In this document: in pieces, positions 56,462-64,000 of the stretch
How positions within the stretch are numbered: the stretch's first letter is position 1
Layout of the letters: each line of letters starts with the position of its first letter
NCBI RefSeq assembly: GCF_900603025.1
Contig: NZ_LR026975.1
Span: forward strand, 682,001-746,000
Direction: 5' to 3'
DNA length: 64,000 bases
Source of the DNA: Mycolicibacterium hassiacum DSM 44199
GTDB taxonomy: Bacteria; Actinomycetota; Actinomycetes; Mycobacteriales; Mycobacteriaceae
Translations under genes and position numbers: made by a program
The notes under the pieces: model-generated
Seen by the model: only the letters and a program-made list of their open reading frames with translations
What the model was told of the DNA's origin: nothing
The model's database searches: none

Positions 56462-57193
56462 GTGGCGAAGAAGCAACAGCAGCGTCCAACTTGCATGTTC
56501 TGCGGCAGCAGCGAGCCTGTGACGAAGGAACACATTTTCCGATCATCGTGGAAGAAGAATCTAGAAGTAAATCAAGATCTCGTGCTGCTCCCGGGTGTCG
56601 AGAGAAAGTTCAGGCGATACAGACAAGATGACGGTTCTATGGTTCGAGACACGTCGGAAGACTTGTTCTCCGTCATCGTCAAACGTGTGTGCGCCCCGTG
56701 TAACAACAAATGGATGAACGATCTCGACTCCATTGTTGAGCCGTGGGTTTTTAATCCTGACGACGATGACAACCGATGCGATCCAAACGAGTTCCGGCGC
56801 TGGGCAATCAAAGTGGCGTTGCTGCGAATCCACTACGACGCGCCAATGGCAGTTGAACCTGAGGATCCACCACGGATCTACGCCGGAGAAGACATACCAG
56901 AATGGCACGTGTTCATCGGCCACACAGCGGAGCCTGAACATCGGCACTCGTTGTGCGGAATCGGACCTGTGCAGTTGGCGATAGGTGGAAAAGCTTTCGG
57001 GATTACGCAAGTATCTTGGACACTCGGCCACAGTCTCGTCACCGCACTGCGCGTACACGGAATTGACGAGGTATCGAAGAATTGTTTTCTGAATTTCAGG
57101 CAGTACAACGGAGTTCGGAGGGGCGTGGTCCGCGAAGTGACGCCAACGGCAACGGAAATGCGGCTCTTCCGAGTTGGTAGGGGTCTGGTGTGA
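56462..57193 (+). CDS. HNH-like endonuclease gene, 3' end interrupted by ISL3 element
   Basis: Starts at GTG 56462. Zn/HNH-like motifs are CMFCGSSEPVTKEHIF (near residue 11) and CAPCNNKWMNDLD (near residue 76). The open frame gives 243 residues, but the last ten codons come from the inserted element; the native part ends at 57161 (233 codons). Joining 57161 to 58631 restores one frame of 289 residues ending at 58800. Base composition is clearly lower in GC than neighbours, a sign of recent transfer. Whether the truncated protein works is unknown: the HNH-like residues are intact. It could be a defence or mobile-element nuclease (inference). Confidence 0.75.
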   Translation: MAKKQQQRPTCMFCGSSEPVTKEHIFRSSWKKNLEVNQDLVLLPGVERKFRRYRQDDGSMVRDTSEDLFSVIVKRVCAPCNNKWMNDLDSIVEPWVFNPDDDDNRCDPNEFRRWAIKVALLRIHYDAPMAVEPEDPPRIYAGEDIPEWHVFIGHTAEPEHRHSLCGIGPVQLAIGGKAFGITQVSWTLGHSLVTALRVHGIDEVSKNCFLNFRQYNGVRRGVVREVTPTATEMRLFRVGRGLV

Positions 57194-58622
57194 CCGATTC
57201 GGATCGTGTCGGTGACTGATTGAGGGCTCGCGCCCTTGTCAACTGGGTGTTCTTGACGCATCCAGAAGCAAAGGCGCGAGCTTGCCCCAGACTAGTGGTT
57301 CCCTGCTGCTTGGACTCGACGGTGTCGTCGTGGAGTCTGTGCATGTCGACCTCGACCGAACCCGCACCATCTATGTCCGCACCGCCGAGCAGTGGGTCGG
57401 CGTGTGTCCTGGATGCATGGTCCGGTCAGCTCGCTCGAAGGGCTGGGTGAGCACTCGGCCCCGCGATATCAAGATCGGGCCGGACATTCCCCGGATCGTG
57501 TGGCGGAAACGAAAGTGGTTGTGCGCCAACATGTGTTGTGACCGCAAGTCATTCACAGAGTCGGTGCCGTCGATCCCGCCGCGAGCACGGGTGACGGTGC
57601 GGGCCAAGCGCGAGATGGCCTCGGCGGTGCTTGACGATGACCGCTCGGTCAAGGCGGTCGCCGCCGCGTACGGCTGCACCTGGAACACCTGTCACGACGC
57701 GGTCATCGCCACGGCGGACCCGGTGCTGGCCGGCGAACCCGAAGCCGTGAGCGTGCTGGGAATCGACGAGACCCGTCGCGGCAAGGCCAAATGGGAGACC
57801 TGCTCGCAGACCGGTACCCGATCCTGGGTGGACCGCTTCGACACCGGGCTGGTCGATATCACCGGCACGGGCGGGTTGTTGGTGCAGGTCAACGGCCGTG
57901 CGGCCAAACCGGTGACCGACTGGCTGGATCAGCGTGATCCCGGCTGGAAGGCCACCATCGAGTTCGTCGCGATCGACATGTCGGTCACCTACGCCAACGC
58001 TGCGCGCCAAGCGTTGCCGCACGCGAAGCTGATCGTCGATCGGTTTCATCTGGTCAAGCGGGCCAACGAAATGGTCGATGAGGTCCGGCGCCGCACTACC
58101 CAAGCCCACCGTTTGCGCCGCGGACGCAAAAGCGACCCCGAATGGATCAACCGGCGCCGGCTGCTGCGCGCCGCTGAGCGATTGACCGATGAGCAACGCC
58201 ACAAGCTGTTCGTGAAACTGACCTCAGCGGACCCCAATGGCGACATCGCCGCCGCCTGGATCGCCAAAGAGCTCCTACGAGATGTGTTGGCCTGCACCGC
58301 CCGTGGCGGATTGACCTACGAGATCCGCGATGCGCTGTACCGGTTCTACACGTTCTGCGCCGCCTGCTCGGTGCCCGAGATCAGCAAGCTTGCCCGCACC
58401 ATCTCAGCATGGCAGGAGCCGATGATCCTGGCCATCCAGACCGGACTGTCCAACGCCCGCAGCGAAGGCTACAACCGCATCATCAAACACGTCGGCCGCA
58501 TCGCCTTCGGATTCCGCAACCCAGAAAACCAACGCCGCCGAGTACGGTGGGCCTGCACCCGCCAATCCCGGCGGACGCCACCCAGCACCAAGCAGGTACG
58601 CCCCTGCTAACTCGGAAGAGCC
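57162..58622 (+). mobile_element. ISL3-family insertion sequence, copy 1
   Basis: 1461-bp element. Terminal inverted repeats are GGCTCTTCCGAGTT at 57162 and AACTCGGAAGAGCC ending at 58622, a perfect 14 bp. It is flanked by an 8-bp target duplication GGAAATGC at 57154-57161 and 58623-58630, the length expected for ISL3. It contains one transposase gene (57282-58610) and looks intact and recently inserted. Confidence 0.93.
57282..58610 (+). CDS. tnp: ISL3-family transposase, copy 1
   Basis: 442-residue DDE transposase. N-terminal zinc-finger-like Cys (CPGCMVRSARSKGW, CANMCCDRKSF), a helix-turn-helix near residue 120 (SVKAVAAAYGCTWNTCH), then acidic residues in GIDETRRGK, AIDMSVTYANA and LSNARSEGYNRIIKH that fit the D-D-E triad. 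The start is a TTG at 57282, with AAGGCGCGAG upstream; no ATG or GTG fits. The stop is 12 bases from the right end of the element. Confidence 0.9.
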   Translation: MPQTSGSLLLGLDGVVVESVHVDLDRTRTIYVRTAEQWVGVCPGCMVRSARSKGWVSTRPRDIKIGPDIPRIVWRKRKWLCANMCCDRKSFTESVPSIPPRARVTVRAKREMASAVLDDDRSVKAVAAAYGCTWNTCHDAVIATADPVLAGEPEAVSVLGIDETRRGKAKWETCSQTGTRSWVDRFDTGLVDITGTGGLLVQVNGRAAKPVTDWLDQRDPGWKATIEFVAIDMSVTYANAARQALPHAKLIVDRFHLVKRANEMVDEVRRRTTQAHRLRRGRKSDPEWINRRRLLRAAERLTDEQRHKLFVKLTSADPNGDIAAAWIAKELLRDVLACTARGGLTYEIRDALYRFYTFCAACSVPEISKLARTISAWQEPMILAIQTGLSNARSEGYNRIIKHVGRIAFGFRNPENQRRRVRWACTRQSRRTPPSTKQVRPC

Positions 58623-58800
58623 GGAAATGCCAACGGTGCGGCTACTGCCAGCCTTATCCGAAGAAGAGATTCAAGAACTCGTATGGCTTTACACGCCGCA
58701 CCCGTCGTCACCGATTGCAGATCAAGTACGTCAGGCGAACGAATTTACCCGTGAACTCGCCAACGAACTCGGGATGGAATGGCATGATTCTGTGCAGTAA
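58623..58800 (+). pseudogene. Displaced 3' end of the HNH-like gene
   Basis: After the right target duplication, the frame continues as PTVRLLPALSEEEIQELVWL and ends WHDSVQ at a TAA at 58800. It is in frame with the 5' part that ends at 57161 when one copy of the duplication is removed, giving an original 289-residue protein. Without a start it is not expressed on its own. Confidence 0.8.
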
Positions 58801-58849
58801 CAGGACCGATTCGTGCCGCGATTAGGCGGACACTGCAGAGCGAGGAATT

Positions 58850-58951
58850 CTAGCGTCGACGCTTATGACGCTTCCCATCACGGGGCTTCTTTGCGTTGTT
58901 TGGCCTCTTTCCCGGCTTGGGCACGGTCGACTTCGAGAATCGCAAATTAGT
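58850..58951 (-). pseudogene. C-terminal remnant of an unknown gene cut by ISL3 copy 2
   Basis: On the minus strand an open frame runs from the edge of the insertion sequence for 33 residues to a TAG at 58850, ending KKPRDGKRHKRRR. The basic tail looks like the end of a real protein whose 5' part was lost beyond the element. The family is not recognisable. Confidence 0.4.
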
Positions 58952-60412
58952 GGCTCTTCCGAGTTAGCAGGGGCGTACCTGCTTGGTGCTGGGTGGCGTC
59001 CGCCGGGATTGGCGGGTGCAGGCCCACCGTACTCGGCGGCGTTGGTTTTCTGGGTTGCGGAATCCGAAGGCGATGCGGCCGACGTGTTTGATGATGCGGT
59101 TGTAGCCTTCGCTGCGGGCGTTGGACAGTCCGGTCTGGATGGCCAGGATCATCGGCTCCTGCCATGCTGAGATGGTGCGGGCAAGCTTGCTGATCTCGGG
59201 CACCGAGCAGGCGGCGCAGAACGTGTAGAACCGGTACAGCGCATCGCGGATCTCGTAGGTCAATCCGCCACGGGCGGTGCAGGCCAACACATCTCGTAGG
59301 AGCTCTTTGGCGATCCAGGCGGCGGCGATGTCGCCATTGGGGTCCGCTGAGGTCAGTTTCACGAACAGCTTGTGGCGTTGCTCATCGGTCAATCGCTCAG
59401 CGGCGCGCAGCAGCCGGCGCCGGTTGATCCATTCGGGGTCGCTTTTGCGTCCGCGGCGCAAACGGTGGGCTTGGGTAGTGCGGCGCCGGACCTCATCGAC
59501 CATTTCGTTGGCCCGCTTGACCAGATGAAACCGATCGACGATCAGCTTCGCGTGCGGCAACGCTTGGCGCGCAGCGTTGGCGTAGGTGACCGACATGTCG
59601 ATCGCGACGAACTCGATGGTGGCCTTCCAGCCGGGATCACGCTGATCCAGCCAGTCGGTCACCGGTTTGGCCGCATGGCCGTTGACCTGCACCAACAACC
59701 CGCCCGTGCCGGTGATATCGACCAGCCCGGTGTCGAAGCGGTCCACCCAGGATCGGGTACCGGTCTGCGAGCAGGTCTCCCATTTGGCCTTGCCGCGACG
59801 GGTCTCGTCGATTCCCAGCACGCTCACGGCTTCGGGTTCGCCGGCCAGCACCGGGTCCGCCGTGGCGATGACCGCGTCGTGACAGGTGTTCCAGGTGCAG
59901 CCGTACGCGGCGGCGACCGCCTTGACCGAGCGGTCATCGTCAAGCACCGCCGAGGCCATCTCGCGCTTGGCCCGCACCGTCACCCGTGCTCGCGGCGGGA
60001 TCGACGGCACCGACTCTGTGAATGACTTGCGGTCACAACGCATGTTGGCGCACAACCACTTTCGTTTCCGCCACACGATCCGGGGAATGTCCGGCCCGAT
60101 CTTGATATCGCGGGGCCGAGTGCTCACCCAGCCCTTCGAGCGAGCTGACCGGACCATGCATCCAGGACACACGCCGACCCACTGCTCGGCGGTGCGGACA
60201 TAGATGGTGCGGGTTCGGTCGAGGTCGACATGCACAGACTCCACGACGACACCGTCGAGTCCAAGCAGCAGGGAACCACTCGTCTGGGGCAAGCTCGCGC
60301 CTTTGCTTCTGGATGCGTCAAGAACACCCAGTTGACAAGGGCGCGAGCCCTCAATCAGTCACCGACACGATCCGAATCGGTCACACCAGACCCCTACCAA
60401 CTCGGAAGAGCC
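58952..60412 (-). mobile_element. ISL3-family insertion sequence, copy 2 (inverted)
   Basis: Same length (1461 bp) and same terminal repeats as copy 1, in opposite orientation, 329 bp away. The two differ at only a few bases (for example R/H in NGRAAKP and C/R in MCCDRK). The left flank is AAATTAGT; the right flank reads AAATT and is then cut by the next element, so only 5 of 8 duplication bases remain. Confidence 0.92.
58964..60292 (-). CDS. tnp: ISL3-family transposase, copy 2
   Basis: 442 residues, nearly identical to the copy 1 product, with all three putative catalytic acidic residues and the zinc-finger Cys kept. Start TTG at 60292. Both copies appear functional, so this pair could still move or recombine. 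Confidence 0.9.
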   Translation of the reverse strand: MPQTSGSLLLGLDGVVVESVHVDLDRTRTIYVRTAEQWVGVCPGCMVRSARSKGWVSTRPRDIKIGPDIPRIVWRKRKWLCANMRCDRKSFTESVPSIPPRARVTVRAKREMASAVLDDDRSVKAVAAAYGCTWNTCHDAVIATADPVLAGEPEAVSVLGIDETRRGKAKWETCSQTGTRSWVDRFDTGLVDITGTGGLLVQVNGHAAKPVTDWLDQRDPGWKATIEFVAIDMSVTYANAARQALPHAKLIVDRFHLVKRANEMVDEVRRRTTQAHRLRRGRKSDPEWINRRRLLRAAERLTDEQRHKLFVKLTSADPNGDIAAAWIAKELLRDVLACTARGGLTYEIRDALYRFYTFCAACSVPEISKLARTISAWQEPMILAIQTGLSNARSEGYNRIIKHVGRIAFGFRNPENQRRRVRWACTRQSRRTPPSTKQVRPC

Positions 60413-60417
60413 AAATT

Positions 60418-62057
60418 CCCGACTTGGCTCAATTTAGTGCGCACGTTCGGCGCGGATCTTGAGCAGGGCGGAGCGCAGGTCATCGGGTAGTGGGTCGGCG
60501 GCGGTGAGGGTTTGGTTGCCTGCCTGGATTTTCACGGTGCGATAGCGGCGTGCGGTACGGACGAACTTCTTGATGCTCCAGCCGGTTTGGGTTTCGATGT
60601 GGTGGCTGACGGCCATCGCGGCGACCACGATGCTCAGGTGGGCCTCGATGGAATCACGTAGGTGGTGATAGATCGGGCGGGCTTGCAGGTCGTGCTTGGA
60701 CATCCGAAAGGACTTCTCGATGCGCCACAGCTGGTGGTAAGCGTCGATGACGAACGTCGAGGATGCGCTGGTGAGGTTGGTGGTGTAGCCCTTCCAGCCG
60801 GCCAACGCTCGGGTCTTGGCTTCCAGAGTGCGATTGACCGACTTGGCAGCGCCGGTGAGCTGGATGTAGCGGTTGCGTTTCACCGGGGCGTGCCCGTCGA
60901 CGGCGCGTTCGGCCTTGCGGACCTGCTCGTCGATGCCGCGCAGCGTGCGCCGAGCACGGTCGGCGCGGAACTGATAGTAGATAACCCGGTCGGGGATGCC
61001 GCGGGTCTTCTCGGCGCTGGTGGCAGGCCAAGGCTGAGTCAGCACCAGCCCGTCGGGGATCACCTCGTCGGGGTGGTTGTCGCGCCATTCGCGCACCACA
61101 TCGGGCAGAAACGGGATGCGGGTGCCCAGGATGAACGACAGCCCAGCGGCTTTGATCGCGACCTGGTTGGCCTCCGAGATCATCCCGGCGTCAGCGACGA
61201 CGGTGACGTCGGTGAGCTGGTGGGCGGACTTGAAGGCGTTGATGACCGGCAACATGGTGGCGGTCTCGGCCTTGTTGCCCTCGAAAGCTTGCACGGTCAG
61301 CGGGAACCCGGCGGCGTCGGTCAACAACCCGAGGGTGATCTGAGGTTCCAGGCGGCGCTCCTTGGAGAAACCGGGTTCGCGGAATCCGTCGCCGGCGTCG
61401 GTTTCGAAGTACAGCGTCGAGACGTCGAAAAGCACCAGCGACGCCGGCCCCAACCCGGCGCGTCGTGCACTGGCGGTGGCCAAGGCTTGGCGCCACTGCG
61501 GGCGGGCATAGCTGGGCAGGCGCCGCTTGACGGTGGCATAGGACGCGGGTTCGACGCCGACCTCGGTCAGTACCCGTCCGGCGTCGATCTTGCTGGTGGG
61601 TTCGATGATCCGGGCGAGCACCAGATCGCGAAACACAGTGTCGCCCTTGGTGGCCGACTCGAATCCCAGGATCCGGTACGCAGCGCACAGCGCGTCCCAC
61701 AAGTGCGTCATCCGGGTGGAGGTGATGGGCAGCGGCTCCGAGCCCGCCGGTGCGGTCACATCGAGATCGAGCACAGCCTGGTTAGCCGCCAACCGCTCGG
61801 CCGCGGCAGCCTTCAACGCAGCCAACTCGGCCTCATCATGGGCCGAGCCCAGATGTTCAATCGAGCGCGACCCGCGCCGAGACGACCACACGATCTGCAC
61901 CGCGGTCGCCCCCGAGGCGGTCTTCACGGTGCGCACATAGGCCACCCCGGCAGCCTACGGACCCGATTTAGTGCACAAATTCTGTCCCGACCGACCAAGA
62001 AACCACAGGTCAAGACCGCACGGCCGAAGTCAATCCGCAACCGTGAGCCAAGTCAGG
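60418..62057 (-). mobile_element. IS1634-like (IS4 superfamily) insertion sequence
   Basis: 1640-bp element bounded by 14-bp inverted repeats CCCGACTTGGCTCA (60418-60431) and TGAGCCAAGTCAGG (62044-62057), one mismatch. No matching target duplication is visible: the left side is the broken duplication of ISL3 copy 2 and the right side is a truncated Rieske gene. This implies a deletion or rearrangement next to the element after insertion. Confidence 0.75.
60434..61945 (-). CDS. tnp: IS1634-family transposase (IS1549-like)
   Basis: 503-residue DDE transposase of the IS4 superfamily. Catalytic Asp in LVLFDVSTLYFETD and VTVVADAGMIS, and the YREK region YHQLWRIEKSFRMSK with the Glu. The N-terminus VAYVRTVKTASGATAVQIV is typical of IS1634-type enzymes. 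GTG start at 61945; the stop is 3 bases inside the left end region. The frame is intact, so the element may be active. Confidence 0.88.
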   Translation of the reverse strand: MAYVRTVKTASGATAVQIVWSSRRGSRSIEHLGSAHDEAELAALKAAAAERLAANQAVLDLDVTAPAGSEPLPITSTRMTHLWDALCAAYRILGFESATKGDTVFRDLVLARIIEPTSKIDAGRVLTEVGVEPASYATVKRRLPSYARPQWRQALATASARRAGLGPASLVLFDVSTLYFETDAGDGFREPGFSKERRLEPQITLGLLTDAAGFPLTVQAFEGNKAETATMLPVINAFKSAHQLTDVTVVADAGMISEANQVAIKAAGLSFILGTRIPFLPDVVREWRDNHPDEVIPDGLVLTQPWPATSAEKTRGIPDRVIYYQFRADRARRTLRGIDEQVRKAERAVDGHAPVKRNRYIQLTGAAKSVNRTLEAKTRALAGWKGYTTNLTSASSTFVIDAYHQLWRIEKSFRMSKHDLQARPIYHHLRDSIEAHLSIVVAAMAVSHHIETQTGWSIKKFVRTARRYRTVKIQAGNQTLTAADPLPDDLRSALLKIRAERAH

Positions 62058-62469
62058 GGTCTCGCCGCGTCGGCGAGTGCAGGGACCCGTCGAGGTTGTA
62101 ACGCCAGCCGTGGAAGCGGCAGTACAGCAGCGGCGCCCGCCCGGAGACCTCCTCGAACGGGTTGTCCTCCCACAGCAGCTTGTTGCCGCGGTGCGGGCAG
62201 ATGTTGTGGAAGGCGCGGATGACGCCGTCCTTGCCGCGCACGATGATGATCGAGGTGTTGAGGAACCGCAGTTCCCGGGTGAAGTAGCTGCCGGGCTTCG
62301 GCAGCCGCTCGACCCGGCCCATGTACAGCCAGGTCTTGCGGAAGACGTGTTCGCGCTCCTTCTCGTAGAACGCCTCGGAGACACAGTCCTGCAGCGACAC
62401 CGGGCCACGCCCGAGTTCGGGGTAGGCGTCCGTCCAGAATCCGCTCTCCGGTTTCGTCCAGCGACTCAT
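62053..62469 (-). pseudogene. Rieske oxygenase alpha subunit, truncated by the IS1634-like element
   Basis: 138 residues remain of a protein that should be about 430. The Rieske domain is complete: CPHRG (near residue 93) and CRFHGW (near residue 116) supply the cluster ligands. After DGSLHSPTRRDP the frame ends at a TGA formed by the inverted repeat of the insertion sequence (CCTGACTTGG). The catalytic mononuclear iron domain is lost, so the product cannot be an oxygenase. ATG at 62469, divergent from a LysR regulator, its probable former controller. Confidence 0.85.
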
Positions 62470-62550
62470 CAGGCGCTCCTCCGGTCGGTCCCGCCTTGGT
62501 GCTGCAGGGACGCTAACAGCTGGTCAATCGGGCAAAACAGGCCCAAAAAC

Positions 62551-62565
62551 GCAACACCCTGTTGC
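62551..62565. promoter_or_regulatory. Palindrome in the LysR/Rieske divergent promoter
   Basis: GCAACA-CCC-TGTTGC, a perfect inverted repeat with 15-bp span, located 39 bases before the LysR start and 82 bases before the truncated Rieske start. Size and position fit a LysR-type binding site. Confidence 0.5.
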
Positions 62566-62604
62566 AGTATTGGAACGCCGTGCCGGCCGACCCGTGAGCG
62601 CAGG

Positions 62605-63522
62605 ATGGAACAGAATCTTCCTTTCGACCTCGACGCCCTACTGGTGTTCGGCAAGGTGGTCGAGGCCCGCAGCGTGTCGAAGGCCGCCGCGCTGCTGGGC
62701 ATGCCCAAGTCGACCGTCAGCCGCAAGCTGAACCGGCTCGAGGCCGACCTCGGGATCAAGCTGCTGCGCAAGAACACCCATCAGCTCACCGTCACCGACC
62801 TGGGCGAGAAGGTTTACGCACACGCCGTCAAGATCCTGTCCGAGGCCAACGGTGTGCGGGCGCTGGTGGAAAGCAGCCGCCAGGAGCCGCGCGGCGAACT
62901 GCGGGTCGCGATACCGATTTTCGTGGGTATCGACTATGCGTCCCGGGTCGGGGCGACGTTCCTGCGGCGCTACCCGCAGTCACAGCTGGACATCCGCCTG
63001 GTCGACAGTGCCGTCGACCCGGTTCGCGACGGGTTCGACGTGGTTTTCGGCACCGGCCCCCTGCAGGATTCCAGCCTGATCGCCCGCAAGGTGTTCGATC
63101 TCGAGCTGTTCCTCTGTGCCTCGGCGGATTTCGTCCGCGATCTGGGCGATCCGATCACGGATCCGGCTCAGCTGGACGAGGTGCCGTTCGTGGACTTCGG
63201 GTTCACCGGCGCGCGCAAACTCACGTTGGTCAAGAACAAGCGGCGCTGCGAGGTCGCGCCCCGGCCCCGGGCGCGGACCAACAACTTCCAGGTGTGCAAG
63301 CAGTACATCCTGCACGGACTCGGCGTCGGGGTGATGCCGACACAGATCATCTGCACCGCCGAACTGCGCGCGGGGACCATCGTCCCGGTGCTGCCACAGT
63401 GGCGGCCACTACCGCTCGACGTGCACATGATCTATCCGTTCGAGCTGTCGTTCTCGACGCTGATCAGCGCCTTCTACGAGGTGGCCTGCGAGATCATCAG
63501 CGAGAACATCGCCCGCGCCTGA
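62605..63522 (+). CDS. LysR-family transcriptional regulator
   Basis: 305-residue LysR regulator. The winged helix-turn-helix is residues 8-65 (VSKAAALLGMPKSTVSRKLN), followed by a coiled linker and the periplasmic-binding-like effector domain from about residue 90 (GELRVAIPIFVGIDYASRV). ATG at 62605 with GCAGG upstream. Divergent from the disrupted Rieske gene, so it probably has lost its adjacent target. Confidence 0.87.
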   Translation: MEQNLPFDLDALLVFGKVVEARSVSKAAALLGMPKSTVSRKLNRLEADLGIKLLRKNTHQLTVTDLGEKVYAHAVKILSEANGVRALVESSRQEPRGELRVAIPIFVGIDYASRVGATFLRRYPQSQLDIRLVDSAVDPVRDGFDVVFGTGPLQDSSLIARKVFDLELFLCASADFVRDLGDPITDPAQLDEVPFVDFGFTGARKLTLVKNKRRCEVAPRPRARTNNFQVCKQYILHGLGVGVMPTQIICTAELRAGTIVPVLPQWRPLPLDVHMIYPFELSFSTLISAFYEVACEIISENIARA

Positions 63523-63559
63523 ACGGCATGGGATCGTCCACCGTGCGCACCCCGGTGTG

Positions 63560-63700
63560 CGCGACGCCCGAGGCCGCGTCGACGAGCACCACCGCATATC
63601 CGGTGTCCTCGCAGCCGTGGTGCGGGAACGTCGTCGGCAACCGGTCCAGCCCGAACACCCGCTGATACCAGGCGACGCCGGCCCCGAGGCCGGTGACGGC
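63560..63700 (-). pseudogene. VOC (glyoxalase-like) domain fragment
   Basis: A 47-residue stretch (VAWYQRVFGLDRLPTTFP, then HHGCEDTGYAVVLVDAASG) is the first half of a VOC-fold domain. It lacks the usual N-terminal strand with its metal His, and the C-terminal half is replaced by unrelated sequence. A C9 tract sits at its 5' edge. A dead fragment is more likely than a gene. Confidence 0.5.
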
Positions 63701-63806
63701 CCCCCCCCGGGTACTACCACCCGGCGGGGGCCGCCCGGAGAGGTTCGGGATATCCGGCATATCCGGCTCGCATATGCGCTGCTCGGAGGGATGACCGCGG
63801 TTCGAC

Positions 63807-63833
63807 GTTTCGGAAAGTGGCCTGTGTGGGTAT
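63807..63833 (+). promoter_or_regulatory. SigF-type promoter
   Basis: GTTT (63807-63810), a 17-base spacer, and GGGTAT (63828-63833) match the mycobacterial SigF consensus GTTT-N15-17-GGGTAT. It lies 80 bases before the SigF-like gene, suggesting autoregulation. Confidence 0.65.
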
Positions 63834-63912
63834 ACGCGGTGGCACAGTCGAGGCCCCCGGTTCAGATCCGAGCCGCATCCTCCGCCCTGACGACGGATTT
63901 AGGAGCAACTAG

Positions 63913-64000
63913 GTGTCCGAACCGACTTCCGAGTACGCAGACGTGATGGACATGTATCGCCGGCTCAGGTCACTGGAGAAGGATTCTCCGGCGTACCGCC
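63913..64000 (+). CDS. SigF-like RNA polymerase sigma factor, 5' part only
   Basis: The window ends after 29 codons. Start GTG at 63913 with AGGAG 7-8 bases upstream; product begins VSEPTSEYADVMDMYRRLRS. SEYADV-x2-M resembles the N-terminus of mycobacterial SigF (NEYADVPEMF), so this is SigF or a close SigB/F/G paralogue. No anti-sigma factor gene lies directly upstream, unlike the usual rsbW-sigF pair, which favours a paralogue. Confidence 0.6.
   Translation, partial: MSEPTSEYADVMDMYRRLRSLEKDSPAYR

Larger units (their letters stand above)
63523..63912. other. 390-bp region between the LysR and SigF-like genes
   Basis: It contains a remnant of a VOC-family gene on the minus strand (63560-63700), a run of nine C at 63700-63708, and a SigF-type promoter for the gene at 63913. 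No intact gene is seen. Confidence 0.5.

Noticed and set aside
55100..62600. A prophage or integrative element
   Set aside because: The region has insertion sequences and decayed genes but no integrase, phage structural gene or attachment-site repeat.

Overview
The window is GC-rich chromosomal DNA from a mycobacterium, most likely a fast-growing Mycolicibacterium-type species. The evidence is the block fprA / prfB-mscS-like-membrane gene-ftsE-ftsX-smpB-ssrA, whose tmRNA encodes the tag ADSHQRDYALAA, together with a yrbEAB-mceABCDEF operon, DevR/DevS-type oxygen sensing genes, candidate IdeR boxes and a SigF-like gene. No species assignment is possible from the sequence alone.

Layout. 0-10.8 kb is core genome: fadE24-fadE23, hisN, fprA, then the prfB-to-ssrA block. 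10.8-18.1 kb is a ketone/ester catabolic group: TetR regulator, ferritin-like hydrolase, Baeyer-Villiger monooxygenase, two alpha/beta hydrolases and an N-acyl-D-amino-acid deacylase-like amidohydrolase. 18.2-40.6 kb looks like one dedicated uptake-and-degradation regulon. It holds two aldehyde dehydrogenases, an acyl-CoA ligase, a thiolase-fold/DUF35 pair, a GNAT-like protein, a Rieske oxygenase, a P450 with a 3Fe-4S ferredoxin, an SDR, a TetR regulator and a complete eight-gene Mce transporter. Four promoter regions here share a partly palindromic motif of the form CCTTA-N6-TAGG, so I infer one common repressor, most simply the TetR protein at 30.2 kb.

40.8-41.3 kb holds degraded IS481-type remnants. 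41.5-43.2 kb carries an exported low-complexity protein under two tandem IdeR-like iron boxes. 43.4-48.4 kb has a thioesterase, an SDR, a PucR-type regulator, a DadA-like flavoenzyme and a GreA-domain protein. 48.5-55.1 kb is a hypoxia (DosR-type) cluster: two Acg-like nitroreductase proteins, two tandem-domain universal stress proteins, the response regulator DevR and a GAF-GAF heme kinase DevS, with two candidate DosR boxes. DevR and DevS are not adjacent and lie on opposite strands.

55.1-62.6 kb is a damaged accessory region. It contains a DUF222/HNH gene with defective ends and an HNH-like gene interrupted by an ISL3-family element with a perfect 8-bp target duplication. A second, inverted ISL3 copy lies next to an IS1634-like element that has cut off a Rieske oxygenase gene. 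62.6-64 kb has a LysR regulator, a VOC-domain remnant and the first codons of a SigF-like sigma factor behind its own SigF-type promoter.

No tRNA, rRNA, CRISPR array or prophage was recognised. All functional names come from reading protein motifs by eye. No database search was run.
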